Positions 1 through 9,685 of a DNA stretch of 64,000 nt are shown piece after piece; position 1 is the first letter of the stretch; every line of letters starts with the position of its first letter. The notes under the pieces were generated by a model, which saw only the letters and a list, made by a program, of their open reading frames with translations, was not told where the DNA came from and ran no database searches. The DNA is from Adiantum capillus-veneris (taxonomy: Eukaryota > Streptophyta > Polypodiopsida > Polypodiales > Pteridaceae). Made by a program: the position numbers and the translations under genes. The stretch spans positions 50,782,774 through 50,846,773 of the forward strand of contig CM043942.1 in the NCBI GenBank assembly GCA_014529385.2, read 5' to 3'.

Positions 1-1
1 G

Positions 2-33
<32 letters not shown>

Positions 34-345
34 GGCCAAGGAGAAAGGAGTTTAAAAATGTAAAAATAAACTCTTTCATGAATAGTTAGAGGCCTTTTGC
101 AAAGACCATAAATGCTTTAATCGTGAGGAGCAAGGACATGGCTATCGTTCTTGCCCCAAAAGAAATATATGCAACGACACTGCTAGAGCTTCCATGGTTG
201 AAGCTCCAAAAGAGGACACCCATTGCAAAGGATCCTCTCTCTCCTATGCTTGGGGAAAGGTGAGAGAGAATGATGCCCTTATCCTTTTTGAGCCACTACT
301 TTGTACCTACGCTTCCACTATGAGCATTGGATGTGTAAGAGTGGA
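1..345 (+). pseudogene. Ty3/gypsy gag-protease fragment (zinc knuckle to protease start)
   Basis: A run of Thr/Asn codons (ACC then AAC) is followed by a degenerate KEKGV-like stretch. A CCHC-like segment reading CFNREEQGHGYRSC comes next, in which the second Cys of the knuckle has become Arg. The frame continues at 194-300 as HCKGSSLSYAWGKVRENDA, the lead-in to the protease. The same order (poly-Asn, knuckle, AWGKVRE, protease) is seen in gypsy copy C on the minus strand at 18.1-18.6 kb. The catalytic DPGST loop that should follow AFILF is replaced by EPLLC, and similarity then stops. This is a scrap of the same family, non-functional, with its left part outside the window. Confidence 0.75.
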
Positions 346-905
346 AAGTGGAGACCCTACAATCCAGTGTTGCTGATTTTGTGACATTTGACATACCCAT
401 TACTTTGTCAAATGGTGTTTTTGAGATTGTGCAAGTCAATGACCATTGGATTCTCTCCAACATATGAGAACACTTGATTATCTTGGGCTATGAAGATATC
501 AAAGATGCCTATTTTCGTCTCAATCGGCACAAAGTCAGTTAGATTTTTATGTTGTCTACATGTATCCCAATGTTAGTCTTCTAAAAGATTTTTTGTTGTT
601 TCATTTCGGTAGGCGGATGGAGGCAACCATGGAGTGCAAGAGGAGTGGAGGGTTGGTAGTGCACTGTCTTTAAGTTGATCTGATAGATCAATGTGACCGG
701 CTCTGATGCCACGTTGTAAAGCATTTTGTTTAATGGAAACACAAAACTTCTTTGTCGTTATAGTATCACTACCATTGATTAAATTTTTTACATTTTGTTT
801 AAGTGTTTGTGTGTGCACCTATGTGTGTTTGTGTGTATCTCAAAGAGCTTTGGTTTTTTTTTTTTTTTGCAACCGGGGGGGGGGGTATATTAGATGCTTA
901 TTTGT
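346..905. other. Unassigned sequence, no recognised gene
   Basis: No family is recognisable. A short open stretch near 357-466 (DFVTFDIPITLSNGVFEI) and another near 466-540 look faintly coding but are closed by stops and match nothing I know. The right end carries short T and G homopolymers at about 855-885, just before the GA microsatellite. Confidence 0.4.
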
Positions 906-915
906 CTATCACCAC

Positions 916-917
<2 letters not shown>

Positions 918-1007
<90 letters not shown>
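918..1007. repeat. (GA)45 microsatellite
   Basis: Ninety bases of uninterrupted GA dinucleotide. It creates artificial Arg-Glu and Ser-Leu open frames on both strands that should not be read as genes. A second GA run of about 19 bases lies at 1091-1109. Confidence 0.98.
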
Positions 1008-1009
<2 letters not shown>

Positions 1010-1196
1010 ACCATGGCAGCACATGCTCCTCCCACGCAGCAGCATCATCAAAAGAGCCACACACACCCCTTTTGCGGTTCCTTCTTTCCTAGAGAGAGAG
1101 AGAGAGAGATCTCCATGGCAGCACATGCTCCTCCCACGCAACAGCATCATCAAAAGAGCCACACACCCCCCTTTTGCGGTTCCTTCTTTCCTAGAG
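1001..1196. repeat. Tandem duplication of a 94-bp unit next to GA repeats
   Basis: Unit 1 (1001-1094) and unit 2 (1103-1196) share CCATGGCAGCACATGCTCCT, the CATCATCAAAAGAGCC core and the TTTTGCGGTTCCTTCTTTCC end, with only a few differences, at an offset of 102 bases. The units are bounded by GA dinucleotides, which fits slippage or unequal exchange within the microsatellite. Confidence 0.9.
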
Positions 1197-2621
1197 GACA
1201 CCAAATACGTTGGACGCAATGATCTTCACGGCTTCTTCACTTGCACAATCGATTTACAAAAACCTACGCAACTCCACAATGACACTTTTCACACCATCAT
1301 TGAGTATATGCATGTGCACATACTCAAGTATGTTGTGAGCTTTGAAGACAACGGCATGTTGTGGTTGCCATGTGACATGCTTTGCTACATCCACAAGGGG
1401 GACACTGCATTTTCAAAGAGACTAGCCCGCTTGAGGCGATTGCAAAAGAGGCAAACCACTTCCACCAAGTGACAAAGGAAGTTGCAGACTCCTTCAAGAA
1501 GCACAAAATTGGGCAATCTTTCTTGTCCATCATTGCCACTTTCTATTTCCTTGTCAATGAGGATCCCTCCTTGGAGGAGATGGAGATCCCGCATCTGGCA
1601 ATGGGTGGGGTACTTCCAAATCGTAAAGATCCCACGCCCGCCCCTATAGATGTCCAGAGTGAGCAAAGATTGCAAGCCGTCTTGGAAGGAGAAATTGCAG
1701 TGAGAGAGCATATTTCTGGCACCTTTGAGGTGCCCGACCTCAACAACCGTGACCCAGCTGGAATACCCAAAGTGGAGATCAACCGCCTAAACAACATAAT
1801 TATTGAAGATGAAGAGTATCTATCCTTGTATGATTTGGAAAAGGCTTTTGGTGTGCGGTTAGATGAGTGCTTAAGCCTTATATGCACAAAGATGGAGTTC
1901 CCTCTTGATCCTGCACCAGAATATACAGATGAAAAGTTGCTTCCATTAAGAGACTCTGTTTGCTGACACAAATGCACTGATGACAACATATATTTTGGAT
2001 GCAGAGTAGAGTAAAGTCACGAATGAGGAGTTTGTTGCAACAGAAGCAGGATTGTTGCCAACCAAACTCCTATCTGCCCTGACTTGTCTGGTTCGCACAA
2101 TCCTCGCAAAGTTGATGAGAGCAAAGCCTATATCAACCTTGAAGCCACACCAAGTATGGATGATGAGGATAAGCAACAAGAGGTAATTCTAAGAATCTTA
2201 TACATTGAGAATTCTACCTTTCTTCTTTGCATTTAGCTATTTCCATTTTTGCAGGATGTTTTGGACATGGACCTGTGGGCTAGTCGAAAGGAGGGGGGGG
2301 GGGGGCATGGTGTTTGGGCCTCAAGCAACTCTTGCACACTATATCGACAAACTACCAATGCAGGATGTGTGCATCATACACAAGGATTTCTCTCCCGATG
2401 GCCATTTTGTTTTGTGGGTGCTTAAGGCCGCTAGTAAACTCCTATACTTAGCCACCATCCCTCAAACAACCCATGTAATTATTTTGGTGAAAAAATCCCT
2501 TGCAATTACCATTGTTGGCATAGGTTTCCGTGGCAAGGTCATGACACGCATAGCACTTACTCAAGCCCTGGGGGTTGACAGTGCCCAAGCCATAGCTGCC
2601 TTGATGCTTACATCCATCCTA
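1189..2621 (+). pseudogene. Unidentified broken plant gene with putative intron, truncated by copia A
   Basis: Function not recognised. A first coding-like stretch (about 1189-1420) runs into a second frame at 1382-1966, an acidic segment of about 190 residues with no clear motif, so a frameshift near 1420 is likely. A further stretch (about 2040-2175, ending MDDEDKQQE) stops at a GTAATT donor-like site. A TTTTGCAG acceptor-like site at 2247-2254 re-enters in frame with DVLDMDLWASRKE, giving a putative intron of about 75 bases. After a G-run near 2290, another frame (2310-2621) reads HYIDKLPMQDVC, FSPDGHFVLW and a hydrophobic stretch. The reading is cut where the copia A LTR begins. It could be a host gene or an unknown transposon ORF; the intron-like site favours a host gene. 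Confidence 0.4.
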
Positions 2622-3322
2622 TTAAGTATGGAGCCTGATTTACCCCTTGTAATCTTCTGTGGTAAAAGCGCACATTTGTAAGGCCCCCATTATGAGGAGA
2701 AGCCATCGTGCGTGAAGGAAAATCACTCGTCGGAAACCATAATTTTCATGGAAAAAAATCAGGGACTTTTTTTCCCCTCGCCGAAATATTATGGCAGGAC
2801 GGCAGCCAGAAAGTGGTCAGAAAACAGCCAGTCGGTTGGCCGGTGGCCGGTAGTCAATGGCCGGTGGCCAGTGGCCGAATTCAGAAGCGGATTTGTCTAC
2901 ACAAGGGCGGCCACACATGGGCGGATTGGAGGGTCCGATTTGGACTTATTCACACAAGGACGACTACACATGGCTTCCTCTCATGAGAGAGGGCAGCCCT
3001 TTTGGCCTATAAAAGGAGGCCATTTCTACACACATTTCATAGTGTGAAGTTGATGCAACAAGGTGGGTGTGAGGTGGTGAGAGTGAAGCAAGGCGGGAGC
3101 TCCAAAAGAGTATAATCCCTTTGTAAACTACTTCTTGTTTTGAAGTACTAAAGCTATTGAGTGGCTGCTTTCCCGTGGACGTAGCCCACATTGGGTGAAC
3201 CACGTATATTGTGTGTACTCTCTCTCTCTCTCTCTACTCTATAATCTTGTGTATGTAGATCTGTCTCTCTCCATTAAGTAATCTACTCAATTATCTATTT
3301 AGCTACGTCATATTTCCTAACA
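2620..3322 (+). mobile_element. Copia A 5' LTR
   Basis: Similarity to the second copia copy (13054-13817) starts abruptly at TTAAGTATGGAGC and ends at CCTAACA, immediately before the primer-binding site, which defines an LTR of about 700 bases. It contains TATA-like CTATAAAAG, GGCCGGTGG-type degenerate repeats at 2835-2880 and a (CT)n run at 3218-3235. The first base pair looks mutated (TATTAAG here, TGTTAAG in copy B). No 3' LTR partner is visible because the element is truncated at its 3' end. Confidence 0.8.
3007..3015 (+). promoter_or_regulatory. TATA box of copia A LTR
   Basis: CTATAAAAG lies inside GGCCTATAAAAGGAGGCC, about 300 bases before the primer-binding site, where the U3/R boundary of an LTR is expected. 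In copy B (about 13494-13502) the same place reads CTATTAAAG, a weakened TATA. Confidence 0.6.
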
Positions 3323-3324
3323 AC

Positions 3325-3336
3325 TGGTATCAGAGC
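3325..3336 (+). other. Primer-binding site of copia A (initiator Met tRNA type)
   Basis: TGGTATCAGAGC, two bases after the LTR end. This 12-mer is the usual plant copia site complementary to the 3' end of initiator tRNA-Met, which primes minus-strand DNA synthesis. Copy B carries the same site. Confidence 0.92.
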
Positions 3337-3395
3337 AAGGTTTGCTCGTAGCTAAATTATCTCAAGGAAAGAATTCCTTGAATTGAGTGGGAGTT

Positions 3396-4137
3396 ATGGC
3401 GGAGGAAGGGAAGCTCAAGATTGAGAAGTTCAATGGCAAAAACTACCAACATTGGAAGATGCAGATTGAAGACTATCTCTACCAGAAGGACCTCTATTTG
3501 CCACTAGGCGGTCTTGCAAAGAAGCCCGCAACAATGGCAGATGAAGCATGGATTGTCCTTGATCGAAAGGCACTGGGAACAATCCGGTTAAGCTTAGCGT
3601 CAACGTTGGCCTTCAATGTTTTGGAGATGAAGACCACGGAGGACTTGATGAAGTCACTTGATGACTTCTACGAGAAACCATCGGCATCCAATAAGGTATT
3701 TCTTATGAAGCGCTTGTTCAATCTAAAGATGGCAGAGAATGGTTCAGTTGCAGAACACCTAAATGACTTTAACACAAATATAAGTCAACTTCGATCGGTG
3801 AAAATCAATTTCGATGACGAAGTGTGAGCTCTCCTTATACTATCATCTCTATCGGATAGTTGGGACAGCCTTGTGATGGCTGTAAGTAATTCTATTTCTG
3901 GCACAAATACTCTTAAGTTTAATGATGTTGTGGGTGTTCTCCTAAACGAGGAAATACGAAGGAGAAGCACAGGAGAATCATCAAGTGCTACACTATCAGT
4001 AGAAACAAGAGGAAGGCCTAAGGAAAGGTTCAAAAACCAAAAGGGTCATGATCGCTCAAGGCGGAGCAAGTCACGCACAAAGTCAGTTCTTGACTGTTGG
4101 AACTGCGGCAAGAAGGGCCATGTTAAGAAGGATTGAT
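3396..4137 (+). pseudogene. Copia A gag (UBN2-type capsid and zinc knuckle)
   Basis: The start is taken at the ATG followed by AEEGKLKIEKFNGKNY, the standard N-terminus of Tnt1-like copia Gag. The capsid-like domain runs through WKMQIEDYLYQKDLYLPL and SNKVFLMKRLFNLKM. A TGA at 3825-3827 interrupts it where copy B has CGA. Reading continues through a basic linker to the knuckle CWNCGKKGHVKKD. The fourth Cys codon has become TGA here and CGC in copy B, so both copies lack a complete CCHC knuckle. This Gag would package element RNA if intact; here it is dead. Confidence 0.92.
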
Positions 4138-5412
4138 GGTCCAAGAAGAAGAAGGAGTCAGAGTCTCAAGACAACAAGCCAACATCGGAGGCCAATGTGG
4201 CAGGTAAAGTGGAGCAAGATGCTCTAATTCTCTCATTAGACAATGTGTCTAATTCTTGGATAGTAGATTCCGGGGCTTCATTCCATGCGACACCACACAA
4301 GCAACATTTCCAAGACTACGCCAAAGGTAATTTTGGATATGTATACTTGAGAGATGATGAAGCTTGTGAGATTGTCGGCAAAGGTACAGTTTCTGTCAAA
4401 ACTACTAACGGAAATGAATGGAAGCTTAAAGATGTTAGGCATGTTCCTTCTCTTCGCAAAAATTTGACCTCTACAGGACAATTGGACGATGAAGGTTACA
4501 ACATTGCATTCGGAAACAAACGGTGGAAGATCTCAAAGGGATCTTTGGTGGTTGCCAAGGGAGAAAAAGTCGGTACACTTTACTTGTGTACTGTTAGCAC
4601 GCAACCTTCATCTTGTGCAGCAACTACAGAAGTTGACAGTGCGGTGTGGCACTACGGCTTCCGCATATGAGTGCCAAAGGAATGCAAATCCTTCAAACAA
4701 AGAAGTTTCTACCAGGTTTGAAAGAAGTGGACTTAGAGTTCTGTGAAGATTGTGTTTATGGTAAACAAAAGAGGGTAAAATTTCAAAAATCAGGAAATGA
4801 AAGAAAAAATAAAAACCTTGAGTTGGTTCATTCTTATGTTTGGGGTCCTGCAAGTACACCATCACTTGGTGGCTCATTGTACTATGTAACATTCATAGAC
4901 GATGCGACTAGAAAAACATGGGTTTATGTCATGAAGAACAAATCCGATGTATTTTCCATATTTCAAAGGTGGAAAGCCTTTGTGGAGAATGAAACAGGTA
5001 CCAAGGTTAAATGCCTCAGATCCGACAATGGAGGCGAATATTGCAGCCAAGCTTTTGAAAACTTTTGTGCTAGCAATGGCATTAGGAGGCAAAGGACAAC
5101 CCCAAGGACACCTCAACAAAATGGGATTTTGGAAAGGATGAACATGACGATCATGGAGCGAGCACAAAGCATGCGGCTACATGCAGGCCTACCGCTTGAG
5201 CTTTGGGCGGAAGCTGTAAGTACGTCTGTGTACTTAATCAATCGATCACCCTCAACGGCATTGAATGGGGGAGTTCCAGAAGAGGCATGGACAGGTAAAC
5301 CGGTGAATTATGCATTTCTCAAAGTGTTTGGGTGTGAGGCTTTCATGCACATAGATAGAAGCCTAAGATCAAAGCTAGATGCAAAGTCCAAAAGTGTGTT
5401 TCTTCATTGGCT
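4138..5412 (+). pseudogene. Copia A protease and integrase
   Basis: The aspartic protease signature SWIVDSGASFHATP lies at about 4255-4296. The frame is lost near 4660 by a 1-base deletion relative to copy B. The pre-integrase region HMSAKGMQILQ and the zinc-binding end FCEDCVYGKQKR follow. In the integrase core the first catalytic position reads LVHSYVWGP instead of the family's LVHSDVWGP, so the first acidic residue is lost. The second (RSDNGGEY) and third (QQNGILERMN) are present. A further frame break occurs near 5395. Order protease-integrase-RT is diagnostic of Ty1/copia. Confidence 0.92.
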
Positions 5413-6835
5413 ATGGAGAAGGTGACTTTGGGTATCGCCTATGGAATCCTGAAGATGGTAAAATCTTAAGGAGTAGGGATGTAATTCTTAACGAACAAAA
5501 TATGTACAAAGATTACTTGGAAAGAAATCAAACAAAAGAAACAGGTGATGAGTACATGGAGCTTGAGGACGGGGAAGACTCAAGGACTGCAAATGGTGAC
5601 AATGTGCGACAACGTCAACCAAATGAGGAGCCTCAACCTATTCCCCGAAGATCTACAAGAGCAAGTAGACCTCCAGAAAGGTTTGTTCCTTCCTTCAACC
5701 ATCTCTTGATCTCAGATTCTGGAGAGCCGGAATCATACGAAGAAGCTATGCAACATGAATCCAAAGAAGAATGGACGAAGAGCATGCAAGTGGAGATGGA
5801 CTCACTACATCGCAACCAAACATGGGAATTGGTTCAGTTGCCTAAAGGTAAGCGGTCACTTCAAAACAAATGGGTGTACAAGGTGAAGGAAGAAGAAGGT
5901 GGGAAGAAAAGGTACAAGTCTAGGCTTGTGGTAAAAGTTTTTCTCAAAAGAAAGGTATTCACTTCAATGAAATATTTTCTCCTGTTGTAAAAATGAACTC
6001 AATTAGGCTTGTCTTAAGCCTTGTGGATGCTTATGTAAATCTCGAGCAAATGGATGTAAATACGGCATTCCCTCACGGTGACTTAGAGGAGGAAATCTAC
6101 ATGCTTCAACCAAAGGGGTATGAAGTAAAAGGTAAGGAGAAAATGGTTTGTAGATTAAAGAAGAGCTTGTATGGTTTAAAGAAAGCATCAAGACAATGGT
6201 ACTTGAAGTTTGATCGATGGATGTTGGATCATGAATTCACAAGATGCAACTCGGATCACTGCGTCTACACGAAGAATTTGGGAGATGGAAAATTCATCAT
6301 CCTAATGTTATATGTTGATGACATGTTGATTGCAAGTGCTAACATGCAGGACATCAAAGACCTAAAAGAGGAGTTGTCTAAATCTTTTTCAATGAAAGAT
6401 TTAGGTGCTGCAAAGAGGATACTTGGTATGAAAATATCAAGGGACAGGACAAAGAAGACAATAAAGCTATCTCAAGAAGATTACATCAAGAAGGTACTAG
6501 AAAGGTTTGCAATGCAAAATGCAAAACCAGTTTCTACACCTTTGGCTGGTCACTTTAAACTAACAAAGGATATGTGTCCAAAGACACAAGAGGAGATAGC
6601 CTATATGTCTAAAGTTCCATATGCTGCAGCGGTAGGTTCCCTAATGTATGCTATGGTCTGAACAAGGCCAGACATTGCACATGAAGTGGGAGTTGTGAGT
6701 AGGTTCATGGACAACCCAGGTAAAGAGCATTGGCAAGCTGTGAAGTGGATACTTAGGTATCTAAAAGGGACAACAACAAATGCTTTGTATTTTGGAGGAA
6801 CTGATATTTTTCTAGAAGGGTATGTTGATGCAGTT
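5413..6835 (+). pseudogene. Copia A reverse transcriptase, RNase H missing
   Basis: The stretch begins IGYGEGDFGYRLWNP and contains the RT entry motif KNKWVYKVK. A 1-base deletion near 5937 breaks the frame before MNSIRLVLSLVDAY. Core RT motifs follow: MDVNTAFPHGDLEEEIYM, CRLKKSLYGLKKASRQWY, and the catalytic box LMLYVDDML. A TGA at 6659-6661 (V-stop-TRPDIAHEVG) sits where an Arg codon is expected. The frame ends abruptly at EGYVDA, just where RNase H should begin, and is joined to the minus-strand transposase-like gene. RNase H, 3' UTR and 3' LTR are absent. Confidence 0.9.
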
Positions 6836-8690
6836 TCCTTGGGCGAAACCCTCTTCAAAAAGTGCCTTGCATTTAGTCCACTCATGGACATTGGTTGGGC
6901 CACTTCTTGAGCGCTTGCATTGTTCTTTTGTGCAACAATGGATGTATTGGTCCCATGACAACCTATTGAATTTAAAAGCCCTTCGACTTTTGGGATAGCA
7001 TAAAGCGAACTCTCTGTAGGCTTCATTGTAAAGGCATAATCAATATGAAGCTTCAATAAACAATCAAAGATGCACATAAAAATATGAAGTGTGCAAAAAT
7101 GCACATTTTTGAGAGGGAAGTTAATTATAGGGTTCTATTCATTGTCTTTTGTGGCACGATTGGGCTCCTCTAGCATATGACATCATAGCATTGAGTGCTC
7201 CCACACACGTGTAATTTGTGAATTGTCCTTTTCCTCTGTTTTGTCAACTGTTGCATTTTTGCGTGCATTCCCCTTATAGCCCTTAATGCAAAATGGACAA
7301 GGATACAGAGCTCCAGCCCCTTGTTTGCACCCTAGAATGCACTTGATTGTTCTCAAATCGCCACCTAAGTGCCAATCAACTTCAAACTCCCCTATGCCAT
7401 CCACTTGGAGTTTCTCCCAAGCTAGTTGTGCCTTAATGACATCTATTATCCACAAAATACATTCAAAAATCCAAGCAAGCACTTCATGGGTCTCCTTGGG
7501 AACCTCAATAGCACCAAGCCACCAAATTTCTATCTCCAACTGGACACTAAAAGATGGTGCACACTCTTCATTCAGAGCTATACGCTTCGCATGAAATAAG
7601 GCCTCGTTCATGAGAGTAATACTCATCCTTTCTAGTCTTTGTTTCTTCACAATTTGACACTCGTCTAGCTAGAGCACAAACGTCAACTTTGATACTAGCG
7701 CTACAAAATGTCCAAAATAACATATGAAAAACCATAATTTGGAAAAAAAAACTGACTATGCATTGTTGTAGCCTCATCATTAGGTGGTACACCATAAAAA
7801 TGTACCATTGCCATTTGAAGCTTTCTCAAATCAACAAAAATATTATTTGACATTGAGTAAGGAAATCCCTTGTCCACTATGTCTGCACCGACGCTTGCAT
7901 TGGTATGTTTTCTTACTCCTTTTGACCTCTTGGTAAAGGTGGATGAAGGCATTATCTCCTCTATGTGCAAATAGCCCCCTATTCGAAAGTACACATCCTA
8001 GTTCAAAGCCTTCTTAGCAAGATTGACCTTAAATGGTATAGGAAAAACATTCTCAGTAATTCCTCTTTCCCTTAAAGCATCCTTAAGGAGACCATATAAG
8101 GAAACGTATCCCTTAGTACTAATTCCCACTTCATCACAAGCCTTCTGTACATCAACGTCGCTCACAAGATTTGAAAACTTTTGCATAACCTCCTTTGTGA
8201 CAACATTGTTTAAATGTTCTATATTTGGTGCTCGCAAACGGGCTACGACATCCGATTTCTTGAGGCACAAACTCAACAAATGGATGCTATCCTCTTGGAT
8301 GTGGCCACCACATAGCTCTTGGATAAAATTCCTAGAAGAAGGGACAAAAACATTACCACAGAAGCAATTTAAAGCATGTATTGGAGCATAGCAAAATGCA
8401 CCTTGTAGTTGTAACCCTTCTTTTTTGAGCACTGCCTTCAGGGGCTAAAGTCTCTATGGCTGAGAAGCTCCTCTTATGTTTCCTTGCACCTAAGGGCGTC
8501 TTTTTAAGATGCAGGATCTTATCTTCAAGCTTTGCAATCTTAGCATTTTTCTCTTCCACGTGTAGCTTAACAGTTTGCACTTCCTCCTTTGCATGAATGA
8601 TCCTTTCGCGCAATCCACTAGTGGTATGGGAAAGAAGTTGGCATTGATGCAAAGACCATTGTGTGCTATTAGCTCCAATAGTCAACAATC
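6836..8690 (-). pseudogene. Degenerate DNA-transposase-like gene (unknown family)
   Basis: Read from 8690 downwards, several frames join into one coding-like order. First comes a short coiled coil (LHVEEKNAKIAKLEDKILHL), then a 145-residue stretch (8432-7998), then VDKGFPYSMSNNIFVDLRKL, then a frame with IEVPKETHEVLAWIFE. The last part has WHLGGDLRTIKCILG followed at once by YPCPFCIKGYKG (about 7270-7330). From memory, a Gly-Gly-Asp motif followed by a Cys-Pro-x-Cys pair occurs in uncharacterised proteins of likely transposon origin; I cannot name the superfamily. At least three frame breaks are present. A coding-like tail (IDYAFTMKPTESSLYAIPKV) extends to the copia junction. It may instead be a decayed host gene. 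Confidence 0.35.
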
Positions 8691-9004
8691 ACTTGCACTG
8701 TCCACCAAGAAGACCTTGCTCCCCTCTACCTACATATTGTAAGAATAAGCAAGGCTATTGAATGTTGAATACACATTGATCATTAGGGTAGAGGCAACCA
8801 TGCACCCAAAGGTCCACATTGGTGTGACATGTATCATGGTGTTGTTGTGCAATTTACAAGTATTGATGTTTTAAGGGTGCGAAGTCCTTTGGCAGCTGAA
8901 CATGTAGAGACACCATTTTTGAACTTGGAGATCTTGCTGCGGATGGGAGGTTTGTAATGTAACTTACTCCATGGAAAGGGGAATAAATTTGGCATCAAGC
9001 AAGA
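8691..9004. other. Unassigned sequence
   Basis: No open frame of note and no recognised repeat. It may be the 5' flank of the minus-strand gene at 6836-8690. Confidence 0.3.
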
Positions 9005-9172
9005 GAGCTATGGGATGAAGAGCTACAACAGAGATACATAGTGGAGAGGAGAGCTATGGAGTGGACAACTATGGAATGGAGAGCTGCAGAGCAGAGCTAC
9101 GGAGTGGAGAGGAGAGCTATGGAGTGGAGAGCTATGGGATGGAGAGCTGCAACAGAGCTATGGAGTGGACCT
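9005..9172. repeat. Degenerate GAGCTATGGAGTGGA minisatellite
   Basis: Irregular tandem copies of GAGAGCTATGGAGTGGA and GAGCTGCAACA-like variants fill the interval. The short Trp/Glu/Arg-rich frame through it is a product of the repeat. GA-rich sequence with no gene continues to about 9300. Confidence 0.8.
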
Positions 9173-9685
9173 GCAACAAGGAGAGGGAAGGAGAAAGAGT
9201 TTGTGATGAAAAATAGAAGAGAGAAGAGAGAGGGAGAGGAGTGAGAGAGAGGGGAGTGATTTTGGAGGGAACTGAGAAAAGTTGGAGAGTTTGACATTTT
9301 GCAGGTCTAGCAGTGAGATTTTGAGAGAAAAAATTGATTTTTGGGTATGCATATAGGTTGGGGAGAAGTTTTGAGTAAAAATGAGGTTTATTTGAATTTT
9401 TCTTGAAAAAGGGCGGGGGTTATGGACGCCCTTGATGATGTGGCAAAAGAAAGGGGGTAGGGTAGTTATTGTCATAAGGGCCACCACGTAGAGAGAGAAT
9501 GTACCTAATACCCCCCCAGCCTCTATTTCAGCCTACAAAAAACCTATGACAACCCTAAAAAACGCCTATGAGAAAACCCTCATTCAATGCTCTTCTCTCC
9601 TAAATCACACACATTTTTTTGCCTTAATCCCTTAAAATTAGGGATCCTTACAAGGCCCTTTTGGGGTTCATATTTTTTCTAACGT
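9173..9685. other. Non-coding purine-rich then pyrimidine-rich sequence
   Basis: No gene recognised. The left half is GA-rich and the right half (9500-9650) contains two similar CCTATGA blocks (AAACCTATGACAACCC and CGCCTATGAGAAAACCC). Gypsy A pol similarity begins near 9686. Confidence 0.35.

Noticed and set aside
803-1222. Open frames of Arg-Glu or Ser-Leu repeats across the GA microsatellite
   Set aside because: They exist only because the dinucleotide repeat has no stops; no domain or flanking coding signal.
6601-7104. Minus-strand 167-residue frame as one gene
   Set aside because: Its C-terminal part is antisense to copia A RT; only the N-terminal half (above about 6836) may be real tail of the transposase-like gene.
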